Shown here one piece after another: positions 35,201 to 43,204 of a stretch of 64,000 nucleotides of DNA. The stretch's first letter is position 1. Each line of letters opens with the position of its first letter. Origin of the DNA: Pseudomonadota bacterium (GTDB lineage: Bacteria > Desulfobacterota > Desulfarculia > Desulfarculales > Desulfarculaceae); assembly GCA_018896025.1 (NCBI GenBank), contig JAHIND010000006.1, positions 1 to 64,000 on the forward strand. The letters are read 5' to 3'. Under the pieces are notes generated by a model. It was given only the letters and a program-made list of their open reading frames with translations, was not told the DNA's origin and ran no database searches. The translations under genes were made by a program, and so were the position numbers.

Positions 35201-35728
35201 CTACCGGCCCTCGCCGGAGTGCATTTGTTTGTGCATGGCCATGGCCGTTAGGTAACGCTCCATGGTGGCCACGGTGGCCTGGCGCTGCTCCGGGGTCACC
35301 GGCCGGATCACCTTGGCCGGAATCCCGGCCACCATGGTGTCCGGCGGCACGATCATGCCCGGCGGCACCACCGCCCCGGCGGCCACGATGGCCCCATCTC
35401 CCACCTGGGACCGGTCCAGCACCACCGCGCCCATGCCGATGAGCACCTGATCGCCCACGGTGCACGAATGCAGCACCACCCGGTGCCCCACCACCACCTC
35501 GCTGCCCACCAGGGTGCCCTGGCCGGTGTGGGACACGTGGATGACCGAGCCGTCCTGCAGGTTGGTTCTCGCGCCCACTCGGATCCAGTTGATGTCGCCG
35601 CGCAGCACGCAGCCGTACCACACGCTGACCTCCGGACCCAACTCCACGTCGCCCAGGACCACCGCGCCCGGCGCGATAAAGGCGCTGGGGTCCACTTGGG
35701 GCGTTTTGCCGTTGATAGATTCGATCAT
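35201..35728 (-). CDS. Gamma-class carbonic anhydrase-like hexapeptide protein
   Basis: 175 residues with the left-handed beta-helix formed by hexapeptide repeats (APGAVVLGDVELGPEVSVWYG, then VGDQVLIGMGAVVLDRSQVGDG). The three zinc-binding histidines expected in gamma carbonic anhydrases can be read in VIHVSH, VVVGHRVVLH. The catalytic Glu loop of the archaeal Cam enzyme is absent, as in most bacterial members (YrdA/CaiE-like), so activity is uncertain. C-terminal helix ATVATMERYLTAMAMHK. It is followed by the unknown 367-residue protein. Confidence 0.88.
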   Translation of the reverse strand: MIESINGKTPQVDPSAFIAPGAVVLGDVELGPEVSVWYGCVLRGDINWIRVGARTNLQDGSVIHVSHTGQGTLVGSEVVVGHRVVLHSCTVGDQVLIGMGAVVLDRSQVGDGAIVAAGAVVPPGMIVPPDTMVAGIPAKVIRPVTPEQRQATVATMERYLTAMAMHKQMHSGEGR

Positions 35729-35786
35729 GAAGTAATATTACGGCGATGAATGCGGCCCGGCAAGCCGCTTCCCGGAGGGAGTATCC

Positions 35787-35815
35787 TTGACAGTGACCGT
35801 GGCCTAGCCTAACCT
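35787..35815 (+). promoter_or_regulatory. Promoter of the M23 peptidase gene
   Basis: TTGACA (35787-35792), 17-base spacer, TAACCT (35810-35815), about 50 bases before ATG 35865. The -35 is perfect, the -10 is weak. Confidence 0.45.
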
Positions 35816-35864
35816 TTTTTGAGTAAGCACCAACTCCTATATTTCGGCAAGGGAGCACAACTAC

Positions 35865-37235
35865 ATGGCCCGCGGAAAAAGCCGCCTCTGGCTGATCATC
35901 CTCATCCTGATCCTGGTCCTTTTGGGCGCCGGGGCTTTTTATGTCTGGCCCCACCTGGAGGGCGATCCTCCCCAGGTAGCCCTGGAAAAGCCCCTCAAGT
36001 ACCTGGGCAAGAGCAACACCGTGTTCCTCAGGGTGAGCGATCAGGGCCGAGGCCTGGCCTGGGTGCGGGTCACCATGCAGCAGAACGAGCGCAAGGGGGT
36101 GGTGCTGAACCAGGCCTTTGACGCCCCCGGCGCGCCGGTGGCCTCGCTCAAGCTGGCCGTCAACCCCCTGGAGATGGGCATGCGCCAAGGCAAGGCCACC
36201 CTGGTGGTGGAGGCGGCGGACCGCTCCTGGCGCAATTGGATGAAGGGCAACGTGGTGGTCAAGGAGTTCCCGGTGATGGTGGACACCACCCCGCCGCAGC
36301 TAAGCTCCCTCAGCCAGATCATCCGCCTGAACCGGGGCGGCACCGGCCTGGCCGTGTACACGGTGAACGAGGCCGAGGCCAGCCACGGGGTGCGGGTGGG
36401 CGATCAGGTCTTCCGGGGCTGGTCCCCCTGGCCCCAGCAGCCGAACACCAAGTTGTGCTATTTCGCCTATGCCGACGGCAATCCCCAGGGCATGAACATC
36501 GACCTGTGGGCCCAGGACCCGGCCGGCAACCAGGTCCAAATGCCGCTCAACGTGAAGGTGCGCTGGAAAAACTTCAAGACCGACATCATCAACCTCAACG
36601 AGAGCTTCATGAACCGGGTGGCCGCCCGCTTCGCTGACCAGATTCCCACCGACCGCCAGACGCCTCTGGCCAAGTTCCTGTGGATCAACCAGGAGCTGCG
36701 CCAGTTGGACAACGCCGAGATCGCCAAGGCCGCCCTGCCCAGCCAGCCCTACCAACTCTGGCAAAAGACCATGGAACGCCCCCTGGGCGCGCCCAAGGCC
36801 GCCTTTGGCGACCGCCGGGAATACGTGCTGGACAAGAAGGAGGTCAGCCGCAGCGTGCACCTGGGCCAGGACCTGGCCCACACCGAGCGCAGCCCGGTGA
36901 AGGCCGCGGCCAAGGGCATCGTGCGCTACGCCGCCAAGCGGGGCATCTACGGCAACTGCGTCATCATCAGCCACGGCCAGGGAGTGGCCAGCCTTTACGG
37001 CCACCTGTCCGAGCTGCGAGTGAAGCCGGGCGACGAAGTGCAGCGCGGCCAGGTCATCGGCCTGTCGGGCATGACCGGCCTGGCCCTGGGCGACCATTTG
37101 CACTTCTCCATCCTGGTGGGCGGGGTGTTCGTGAACCCCACCGAGTGGTGGGACCCCCACTGGGTGCAGGACAACGTGCTGCTGCGCTTCAGCGAGGCCG
37201 GACTGTCCCAGCCCCTGCCCCCAGGCCAGCAATAG
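35865..37235 (+). CDS. Membrane-anchored M23 (LytM-type) peptidase
   Basis: 456 residues. N-terminal signal anchor (RLWLIILILILVLLGAGAFYVW), a long beta-rich periplasmic region (Ig-like, about residues 45-220) and a C-terminal M23 domain. The zinc site is intact: HLGQD (His and Asp near 330), YGHLSEL and GDHLHFSI. Such enzymes cut peptidoglycan cross-links, or activate amidases when degenerate; the complete ligands suggest an active enzyme. GGGAGC precedes ATG 35865. The ChaN-like lipoprotein gene starts 4 bases after the stop. Confidence 0.92.
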   Translation: MARGKSRLWLIILILILVLLGAGAFYVWPHLEGDPPQVALEKPLKYLGKSNTVFLRVSDQGRGLAWVRVTMQQNERKGVVLNQAFDAPGAPVASLKLAVNPLEMGMRQGKATLVVEAADRSWRNWMKGNVVVKEFPVMVDTTPPQLSSLSQIIRLNRGGTGLAVYTVNEAEASHGVRVGDQVFRGWSPWPQQPNTKLCYFAYADGNPQGMNIDLWAQDPAGNQVQMPLNVKVRWKNFKTDIINLNESFMNRVAARFADQIPTDRQTPLAKFLWINQELRQLDNAEIAKAALPSQPYQLWQKTMERPLGAPKAAFGDRREYVLDKKEVSRSVHLGQDLAHTERSPVKAAAKGIVRYAAKRGIYGNCVIISHGQGVASLYGHLSELRVKPGDEVQRGQVIGLSGMTGLALGDHLHFSILVGGVFVNPTEWWDPHWVQDNVLLRFSEAGLSQPLPPGQQ

Positions 37236-37239
37236 GACC

Positions 37240-38427
37240 TTGGGCCGCCAGCGCTTCCAACGGCTTTGGGCAGGCCTGGCCTTGGCCGTCCTGGCCTTGG
37301 CCGTGGGTTGCGCCGGCATGACCCATACGCCGCCTCGCGCCTTGGCTCCGGGGGACTACCTGGCCCCGCCCGCCCCCCAGCCCCTTGACCAAGCGGAGCT
37401 GACGCACCGCCTGTCCCAGGCCAGGGTGGTGCTGGTGGGTGAGCGCCACGATCATCCCGGCCACCACGCCATTCAGTTGCAGGTGCTCCAGGCCATGGCC
37501 GCCCAGGGACCGCTGGTGGTAGGGGTGGAATGGCTGCAACAGGACGCCCAGCCCGCCTGTGACGCCCTGTCCGCGGGCAAGATCACCCTGGATGAATTCC
37601 GCGCCCAGGTGAAATGGGACCATAGCTGGGGCTTTCCCTGGAAGATGGTGGCCCCCATCTTTGCCGAGGTGCGGGCCAAGGGCCTAACCCTGGTGGCCCT
37701 CAACGCCCCCCAAGGCGTGGTGCGCCAGGTGGCCTCCGGCGGCCTGAAGTCCCTCACCCCTGAGCAGCGGGCCTCCATCGCTCCGTCCCTGAACCTGGAC
37801 GACCCGGCCTACCGGAAAAAAGTGGCCCGGCAGTTCGCCTTCCACGGCGTAAAAGACCCCCAGGCCCAGGAGGATTTTTTCGCGGCCCAGGTGGTGCGCG
37901 ACGAGACCATGGCCCACAACCTGGCCCTGCGCCTGGTCCCCTGGCCCGACGGCGGCAAGCGGGGCCTGGTCCTGGCCGGGGCCGGGCACCTGGCTGGGGA
38001 CATGGGCCTGCCTCCGCGCATCGCCCGGCGTCTGCCCGGGGCTAGGCTCCTGACCATCCTGCCGGTAAGCGCTCAAGGGGCCCAGACCATGGTCATGGCG
38101 GCTCAAAACGCCCCGGCAGACCTGCTGGCCGTTTCCACTCCCGCCCCGCCGCCTCCCCCGCGCCTGGGGCTGCTGCTGGGAGTTGAGAACGGCGGGTTGG
38201 TGGTAAAGAGAATTATTCCAGGCAGCCCGGCCCAAAAGGCCGGAGTTTTGCCCGGCGATCTGCTGTTGGCGGTGGACGAAAAGCCCCTTACTTCGCCCAA
38301 GGGCATCCACGACGCCATCAAGGCGGCCCCTTTCGCGCCGCACACCTATCTACTGGAGCGGGACGGACGCCGCTTGAATCTGACCATCGCCCTTCCCAAG
38401 TCTGGAGCCGCCCCGCCAGCCAAGTAG
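37240..38427 (+). CDS. ChaN-family lipoprotein with C-terminal PDZ domain
   Basis: 395 residues from TTG 37240. Lipoprotein signal (LALAVLALAVGCAG, lipobox around residues 22-26). The ChaN/DUF399 domain (about 50-285) carries VVLVGERHDHPGHH and ends AGAGHLAGDMGLP; characterised ChaN dimers bind heme. The C-terminal 90 residues form a PDZ domain (GLLLGVENGGLVVKRIIPGSPAQKAG, then LPGDLLLAVDEKPLTS). It follows the M23 peptidase after 4 bases, so both are envelope proteins made together. The PDZ may dock to a partner such as the peptidase. Confidence 0.82.
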   Translation: MGRQRFQRLWAGLALAVLALAVGCAGMTHTPPRALAPGDYLAPPAPQPLDQAELTHRLSQARVVLVGERHDHPGHHAIQLQVLQAMAAQGPLVVGVEWLQQDAQPACDALSAGKITLDEFRAQVKWDHSWGFPWKMVAPIFAEVRAKGLTLVALNAPQGVVRQVASGGLKSLTPEQRASIAPSLNLDDPAYRKKVARQFAFHGVKDPQAQEDFFAAQVVRDETMAHNLALRLVPWPDGGKRGLVLAGAGHLAGDMGLPPRIARRLPGARLLTILPVSAQGAQTMVMAAQNAPADLLAVSTPAPPPPPRLGLLLGVENGGLVVKRIIPGSPAQKAGVLPGDLLLAVDEKPLTSPKGIHDAIKAAPFAPHTYLLERDGRRLNLTIALPKSGAAPPAK

Positions 38428-38468
38428 GCGAACTGGCTCTAACCCCGTTTTAACTCTGACTTTTATCG

Positions 38469-38497
38469 TTGCGCCCCGTAATCGGTTTTGTTATAGA
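38469..38497 (+). promoter_or_regulatory. Promoter of the partner-switching module
   Basis: TTGCGC (38469-38474), 17-base spacer, TATAGA (38492-38497), about 70 bases before ATG 38572. Confidence 0.5.
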
Positions 38498-38571
38498 TAA
38501 ACATTCACAGTGGGAGCCCGCCCCATGGCCGGTCCGCAGCCAGGCCGCACTTTTGCAAGTTAGGAAAGGCA

Positions 38572-38883
38572 ATGGAACTCAACGTCGTTGCCCAAGAAGA
38601 TCAGGTACGCATAGAAATCGCCGGCAACATTGATGAGCGTGGCGCAGAGGAGATGAAAAGGCGTTTTCTGGATCTCGATCTGGCCGCTCTCAAGGAAGTT
38701 GTCTTGGACTTCAGCGGCGTTACTTTTATCGGCAGTTCCGGCATCGGCAAGCTGCTGCTGCTTTACAAAAGCTTGTCCCCTCACGGCGGGACCGTGCGCA
38801 TAGACAATATGTCCAAGGATATCTACACCATGTTCAAGGTGGTCAAGCTGGATAAGATTTTCCAGATATCCCTGGCCTCCTGA
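38572..38883 (+). CDS. STAS-domain anti-sigma factor antagonist
   Basis: 103 residues, a single STAS domain of the SpoIIAA/RsbV type. The phosphorylation site lies in VTFIGSSGIGKLLLLYKSL, with Ser56 (second Ser) at the usual position. N-terminal beta-strand VRIEIAGNIDERG is typical. When unphosphorylated it would bind the anti-sigma-type kinase. The kinase and phosphatase are encoded immediately downstream (REC-HATPase and REC-PP2C), so this is the switch component of a three-gene module. A terminator-like hairpin separates it from the phosphatase gene. Confidence 0.88.
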   Translation: MELNVVAQEDQVRIEIAGNIDERGAEEMKRRFLDLDLAALKEVVLDFSGVTFIGSSGIGKLLLLYKSLSPHGGTVRIDNMSKDIYTMFKVVKLDKIFQISLAS

Positions 38884-38995
38884 ATGGGCCGCCCTTTTGT
38901 CGGGACACCCGCCCTCTGACCAAGAGCCTGCCTCGAGCGGCCGCCTCGAAGCGCAATCTCGTTACGTTCACCAAACGGCCCCATTAAGGGCCGCC

Positions 38996-39026
38996 CGCCC
39001 GGACCGCGAGGCCCGGGCGCATTTTT
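38996..39026 (+). terminator. Terminator after the STAS gene
   Basis: Stem CGCCCGG (38996-39002) / CCGGGCG (39013-39019) followed by CATTTTT. It suggests that the STAS gene is expressed partly on its own and that the REC-phosphatase gene gets separate input from the 39027-39138 region, where I see no clear promoter. Confidence 0.55.
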
Positions 39027-39138
39027 CCCAAACGCACCAGATAGACAGCGCCTGCCCAAAATCAAAATCCATCCAGCCAAGCCGGATCCTCCCCAAGGGC
39101 CCGCCAAAGGGACCGCTCCGTGGTAGGAGGAACACATC

Positions 39139-40371
39139 TTGCGCGTAGATACAGATCGGGCCGGCCACCCGCGCCCCCCGGAGGCAAACCCCATGAACCA
39201 CAACTGGAGCCAAGGGGCATGGGGCCAGCCGGCCTCCATCCTGGTGGTGGACGACTCCCGCCTGAACCGCAATCTGCTCACCGAAAGCCTGTCCCAGGAG
39301 GGCTACCGCTTTTTGGAGGCCTCCCACGGACAGGAGGCCCTGGAGATACTGAGCCGTCATCCCGAAGTGGACCTGATCCTCCTTGATCTGATGATGCCGG
39401 TGATGGACGGGTTCACCTTCCTGCAATGGCGCATGGACAACCCAGAGGCCAGAGGAATCCCGGTCATCGTCAACAGCTCCTTGGACGACGTGGAGTCCCT
39501 GACCAAGGTGCTGGCCATGGACTGCTACGGCTATTTCGTCAAGCCCCTCAGCGAGGTGGATCTGAAGTTGGTGCTGCCGCTCAAGATACGCAACGCGGTG
39601 AACAGCAAGCGCATGATGGCCGACCTCAGGACCAAGAACCGGATCATGGCCTACGAGCTGGAGTTGGCTGCCCGCTACCAGCAGTTCCTGCTGCCCAAGC
39701 AGAAGGAGCTGCCGGGACTCAAGGCCGCCTGGCTGTTCAAGCCCTGCCGAGGGGTGGGCGGGGATTATTTCGACTTTTTCGAGCTTCCCGGAGGGGACCT
39801 GGGCCTGGTGGTGGCCGACGTCTCCAGCCACGGAGTGGCCTCGGCCATGACCGCCAGCATCTTAAAGGCCCTGGTGCCGCGCTATCTGGGGAGCCACTAT
39901 TCCCCGGCCAGAGTGCTGGAGCTTTTGAACGAGGACCTCCTGCGCCTCACCCCGGAGGACGTGTTCGTCACCACCTTTCTGGGCCGCTACACCCCCCGGA
40001 ACAATACCCTGTGCTGGTGCCTGGCCGGGCACCCCTCCCCCCTGCTGCAAAACCAGGTTGGAGAGGTGACCACCCTGGAACAGTCCAGCCCCTTCTTGGG
40101 GGTGTTTTCAAACGATCATGCCCTGCTACAATACTGTGATAGGCAATCGAAGCTGACCGGCGGCCAACGCCTGGTCATCTATACGGATGGATTGGTGGAC
40201 GCACCGAACGCCCAAGGCGAGCCCATGGGCACGGAGCGCCTGAAACAATTGCTTGAACAGCACCGCGCATTGGCGGCCAGTCAGTTGGCCAGGCAACTGG
40301 CCGTGGAGTTGGGCCAGTGCGACGGCGATCATCTACCCGATGACGTCGCTGTTATCATCATGGATTTCTGA
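39139..40371 (+). CDS. REC-PP2C (SpoIIE/RsbU-like) response-regulator phosphatase
   Basis: 410 residues from TTG 39139, preceded by TAGGAGGA; ATG 39193 with GGAGG is also possible. The N-terminal receiver domain has ILVVDD (about 34-39), phosphoacceptor Asp83 in LLDLMMPVMDG and Lys135 (FVKPLSE). A coiled-coil-like linker (about 150-195) leads to a PPM phosphatase with metal Asp residues in GGDYFDF (209), VADVSSHG (227), YTDGLVDA (350) and PDDVAV. It would dephosphorylate the STAS protein when its receiver is phosphorylated. The stop is directly joined to the kinase gene (TGAATG). Confidence 0.92.
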   Translation: MRVDTDRAGHPRPPEANPMNHNWSQGAWGQPASILVVDDSRLNRNLLTESLSQEGYRFLEASHGQEALEILSRHPEVDLILLDLMMPVMDGFTFLQWRMDNPEARGIPVIVNSSLDDVESLTKVLAMDCYGYFVKPLSEVDLKLVLPLKIRNAVNSKRMMADLRTKNRIMAYELELAARYQQFLLPKQKELPGLKAAWLFKPCRGVGGDYFDFFELPGGDLGLVVADVSSHGVASAMTASILKALVPRYLGSHYSPARVLELLNEDLLRLTPEDVFVTTFLGRYTPRNNTLCWCLAGHPSPLLQNQVGEVTTLEQSSPFLGVFSNDHALLQYCDRQSKLTGGQRLVIYTDGLVDAPNAQGEPMGTERLKQLLEQHRALAASQLARQLAVELGQCDGDHLPDDVAVIIMDF

Positions 40372-41238
40372 ATGACATCCTCGCGCCACAGCCAAGCTCC
40401 CGCTCTGCCCCAGGAGAGCTACCACATTTTGGTGGTAGACGACGAATCCATGATCATCGAGTTGTTGGGCCGGCTGCTTTCCGAAAAGGGCTACGAGGTT
40501 TCCACCGCCGCCGACGGCAGGGAGGCCCTGGAGTTTCTGCGCGGCCACACCTGCGACCTGGTCATCAGCGATGTGCGCATGCCCCGCCTGGACGGCATGC
40601 AGCTGCTCAAGGCCATCAAGGACATGAACCCCCGCCTGCCGGTGGTCATGATCAGCGGTTACGACGAGGCCGCCGTGGTGGTGGACGCCCTAAAGGCTGG
40701 GGCGGAAAACTTTTTGGCCAAACCCCTGGACCTGGACATCCTGGACCAGGTGGTCAGCAAGACCCTCAGCCTAGCCTGCATCCGCCCCAAGGGATGCCCC
40801 CTGCCCGCGGTTTGCCAGACCACCCGCATGCGCGCCCCCAGCCGCCCCGGATGCGTGCAGGATCTGGTTTATCAGATATCCTTGTCCGCGGTGGCGGTGG
40901 GTTTCGCCAAGCACGACCTGGAGAACAACATCAAGCTGGCTCTGGCCGAAGCCATCACCAACGCCATGGAACACGGCAACAGTTGGGACGAGAGCAAGTT
41001 AGTGGAGGTCGAGGTCGTGTTGGACAGCGGCCGGATGCTGGCCACGATCAGCGACGAGGGGGCAGGCTTCGATCACGGCCGCCTTCTCAACCCCACCTTC
41101 AACGAGCACCTGTTGAGCGAGCGGGGACGGGGCATTTTCCTGGCCAACGCCATCATGGACGAAGTTATTTACAACCAAGCTGGCAACCAGGTCACCCTGA
41201 TCAAACGCCGGGACCAAATAGATTCCGAGTGCGACTGA
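40372..41238 (+). CDS. REC-HATPase response regulator with RsbW-like kinase domain
   Basis: 288 residues. Receiver domain at 17-130 with DD (23-24), phosphoacceptor Asp67 (ISDVRMPRLDG) and Lys117 (LAKPLD). A linker holds four Cys residues at 136, 142, 148 and 161 (CIRPKGCPLPAVC). From about 165 comes an anti-sigma/HATPase_c_2 kinase with N box LAEAITNAMEHGN, G1 DEGAGF and G2 ERGRGI. It should phosphorylate the STAS protein, opposed by the REC-PP2C encoded just upstream. The cysteine linker could bind a metal or sense redox, which is speculation. A Nudix gene follows after 4 bases. Confidence 0.9.
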   Translation: MTSSRHSQAPALPQESYHILVVDDESMIIELLGRLLSEKGYEVSTAADGREALEFLRGHTCDLVISDVRMPRLDGMQLLKAIKDMNPRLPVVMISGYDEAAVVVDALKAGAENFLAKPLDLDILDQVVSKTLSLACIRPKGCPLPAVCQTTRMRAPSRPGCVQDLVYQISLSAVAVGFAKHDLENNIKLALAEAITNAMEHGNSWDESKLVEVEVVLDSGRMLATISDEGAGFDHGRLLNPTFNEHLLSERGRGIFLANAIMDEVIYNQAGNQVTLIKRRDQIDSECD

Positions 41239-41242
41239 CACC

Positions 41243-41755
41243 ATGGCCCATCCCATCACACCCCGTTTTTGCGCCTCCTGCGGCGGCGCCCTGATCTCCA
41301 CCAAGGGACTGAGCCTTGGCGGCGCGCCCTATTGTTGCACCTCCTGCGGCCTACCGGTGTACGAAGACCCCAAGGTGGCCGCCGCGGTGGTGGTGGACAC
41401 CAAACAAGGGGTCCTGCTCCTGCGCCGGGCCCAAAGGGACCGCGCCTACGGCAAGTGGATTTTGCCCGGCGGCCACGTGGACCGCGGCGAGGTGGTGCCC
41501 GAGGCGGCCCAGCGGGAAGTGGCCGAGGAGACCGGCCTGGAGGTGGAGCTTACCGGCCTGCTGGGGGTCTATTCCTACCCGGGTTACCCCTGGGTTCTGG
41601 TGGTCTACACCGCCAGCGCCAACGGCGGCCACCTCAAGGCCAGCGCCGAGGCCCTGGAGATGCAGGCCTTCGCGCCCGAGGAGCTGCCTTGGGACGAACT
41701 GGGCTATGAATCCACCGCCCAGGCCCTTAGGGATTATCTGGCACAACTTTCCTGA
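41243..41755 (+). CDS. Nudix hydrolase with N-terminal zinc ribbon
   Basis: 170 residues. A zinc ribbon at the N-terminus (FCASCGG, YCCTSCGLPVY) precedes the Nudix domain; the Nudix box GGHVDRGEVVPEAAQREVAEETGLEV matches Gx5Ex7REUxEExGU fully. Zinc-ribbon Nudix proteins include NADH pyrophosphatase-like enzymes and transcription-linked members; the SQPWPFPxS motif of NudC is not seen. It lies between the partner-switching kinase and hisD. Substrate unknown. Confidence 0.9.
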   Translation: MAHPITPRFCASCGGALISTKGLSLGGAPYCCTSCGLPVYEDPKVAAAVVVDTKQGVLLLRRAQRDRAYGKWILPGGHVDRGEVVPEAAQREVAEETGLEVELTGLLGVYSYPGYPWVLVVYTASANGGHLKASAEALEMQAFAPEELPWDELGYESTAQALRDYLAQLS

Positions 41756-41768
41756 GCGCCGGCCGCCC

Positions 41769-41811
41769 TTGCCAAGGCCGCGTACTGCTGGTATTTTCTC
41801 CTACCGGAGAA
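41769..41811 (+). promoter_or_regulatory. hisD promoter and palindrome
   Basis: TTGCCA (41769-41774), 17-base spacer, TATTTT (41792-41797). Overlapping the end of the -10, TTCTCC (41796-41801) and GGAGAA (41806-41811) form a perfect 6-bp palindrome with a TACC loop, a possible operator. Confidence 0.45.
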
Positions 41812-41838
41812 TTTGCCATTCATGGAGATAGTTAGGTT

Positions 41839-43131
41839 ATGCGACTGAATCCAGAAAAGATCGCCGATCTCAGCCCGGAGCGCTTGAACACCATCATGCG
41901 CCGGTCCATGCAGGACGTTTCGGAAATTTACAACTCCACCAAGGCCATCTTGGACGACATCCGCCAGCGCGGCGACGCGGTCAACGTGGAGCATTACCTC
42001 AAGTTGAAGGGCGATCTGAAAGCCGAGGATTTCCTGGTCACCCCCGAGGAAATCGCCGACGCCTACCGCCAGGTTCCCCAGAACGTGGTGGACCATTTGA
42101 AGATAGCCGCCAAGAACGTGGTCACCTTCCATACGGCCCAGATGGACCGGCCCCAGTGGCAGATGGAAGTGATGCCCGGCATCATCGCCGGACGCAAGAA
42201 CACCCCCCTGGACTCGGCGGGCTGCTACGTGCCCGGACGGCGCGCGGCCTACCCCTCCAGCGTGTTGATGACCATCCTGCCCGCCGTGGTGGCCGGGGTA
42301 AAACGGGTGGTGGTCACCACTCCGCCCGACGAGGGCCTGACGGCCAACCCCTACACCCTGGTGGCTTGCGACATCGCCGGGGTCAAGGAAGTCTACAAGA
42401 TCGGCGGCCCCTGGGCGGTGGGCGCCCTGGCCTACGGCACCGGCACCATCGAAAAGGTGGCCAAGATCGTGGGGCCGGGCAACAAGTACGTGACCGCGGC
42501 CAAGATGCTGGTCTACGGCCAAGTGGACATCGATTCCCCGGCCGGTCCTTCCGAGGCCCTGCTGCTGGCCGACTCCACCGGCAGGCCCGAGTTCTTGGCC
42601 CTGGACTTCCTCTCCCAGGTGGAGCACGACCCCGACGCGGCGGCGGTGTTGGTCACCGACGACCCCGCATTGGCCCAGGCGGTGTGCGATGAGATCAAGC
42701 GCCTGTACCCCACCATGCCCCGCACCGAGATCATGGACCAGGCCATGCGCTACTGCGCCATTCTGGTGGCCGAGAACATCGAGGCGGCTATCGACTTCAC
42801 CAACCAGTACGCGGCCGAGCACCTGGAGATCGTCACCGCCGATCCCTTCCTGACCCTGCAGAAAGTGCGCCACGCGGGCAGCATCTTCATGGGCCCCTGG
42901 GCTCCGGTTCCGGTGGGCGACTACGCTTCGGGCACCAACCACGTATTGCCCACCGGCCAGGCGGCGCTGAGCTTCAGCGGCCTGAGCGTGGACGACTTCA
43001 TCAAGAAGCCCACCTACCAGTACCTGACCAAGGAGGGCCTGGCCTCGCTGGGCGAGACCATCACCACCCTGGCCGAGGCCGAGGGCCTGCCCATCCACGC
43101 CATGTGCATCAGGAAACGTCTGGAAAGTTAG
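41839..43131 (+). CDS. hisD: Histidinol dehydrogenase
   Basis: Last two steps of histidine synthesis, NAD-dependent oxidation of histidinol to histidine. 430 residues. Family signatures: [36 protein letters not shown], the zinc/catalytic region SQVEHDPDA (commonly AQAEHDP) and YAAEHLEI with the catalytic Glu-His pair. ATG 41839 is well placed; no other his gene lies nearby, so hisD is separated from the rest of the pathway. A related activity on another amino alcohol cannot be ruled out. A strong terminator follows. Confidence 0.9.
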   Translation: MRLNPEKIADLSPERLNTIMRRSMQDVSEIYNSTKAILDDIRQRGDAVNVEHYLKLKGDLKAEDFLVTPEEIADAYRQVPQNVVDHLKIAAKNVVTFHTAQMDRPQWQMEVMPGIIAGRKNTPLDSAGCYVPGRRAAYPSSVLMTILPAVVAGVKRVVVTTPPDEGLTANPYTLVACDIAGVKEVYKIGGPWAVGALAYGTGTIEKVAKIVGPGNKYVTAAKMLVYGQVDIDSPAGPSEALLLADSTGRPEFLALDFLSQVEHDPDAAAVLVTDDPALAQAVCDEIKRLYPTMPRTEIMDQAMRYCAILVAENIEAAIDFTNQYAAEHLEIVTADPFLTLQKVRHAGSIFMGPWAPVPVGDYASGTNHVLPTGQAALSFSGLSVDDFIKKPTYQYLTKEGLASLGETITTLAEAEGLPIHAMCIRKRLES

Positions 43132-43154
43132 ACGCACACCACAAAAACGAAGCA

Positions 43155-43187
43155 CGCCGCCGGCCCTGGGGTCGGCGGCGTTTTTTT
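43155..43187 (+). terminator. Intrinsic terminator after hisD
   Basis: Stem CGCCGCCGGCC...GGTCGGCGGCG (43155-43180) followed by seven T residues (43181-43187). Confidence 0.9.
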
Positions 43188-43204
43188 GTGGGGCGCGGCG
43201 AGGC

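Noticed and set aside
41734..43155. 473-codon minus-strand frame opposite hisD
   Set aside because: Shadow of hisD, no ribosome site and no recognisable domain.
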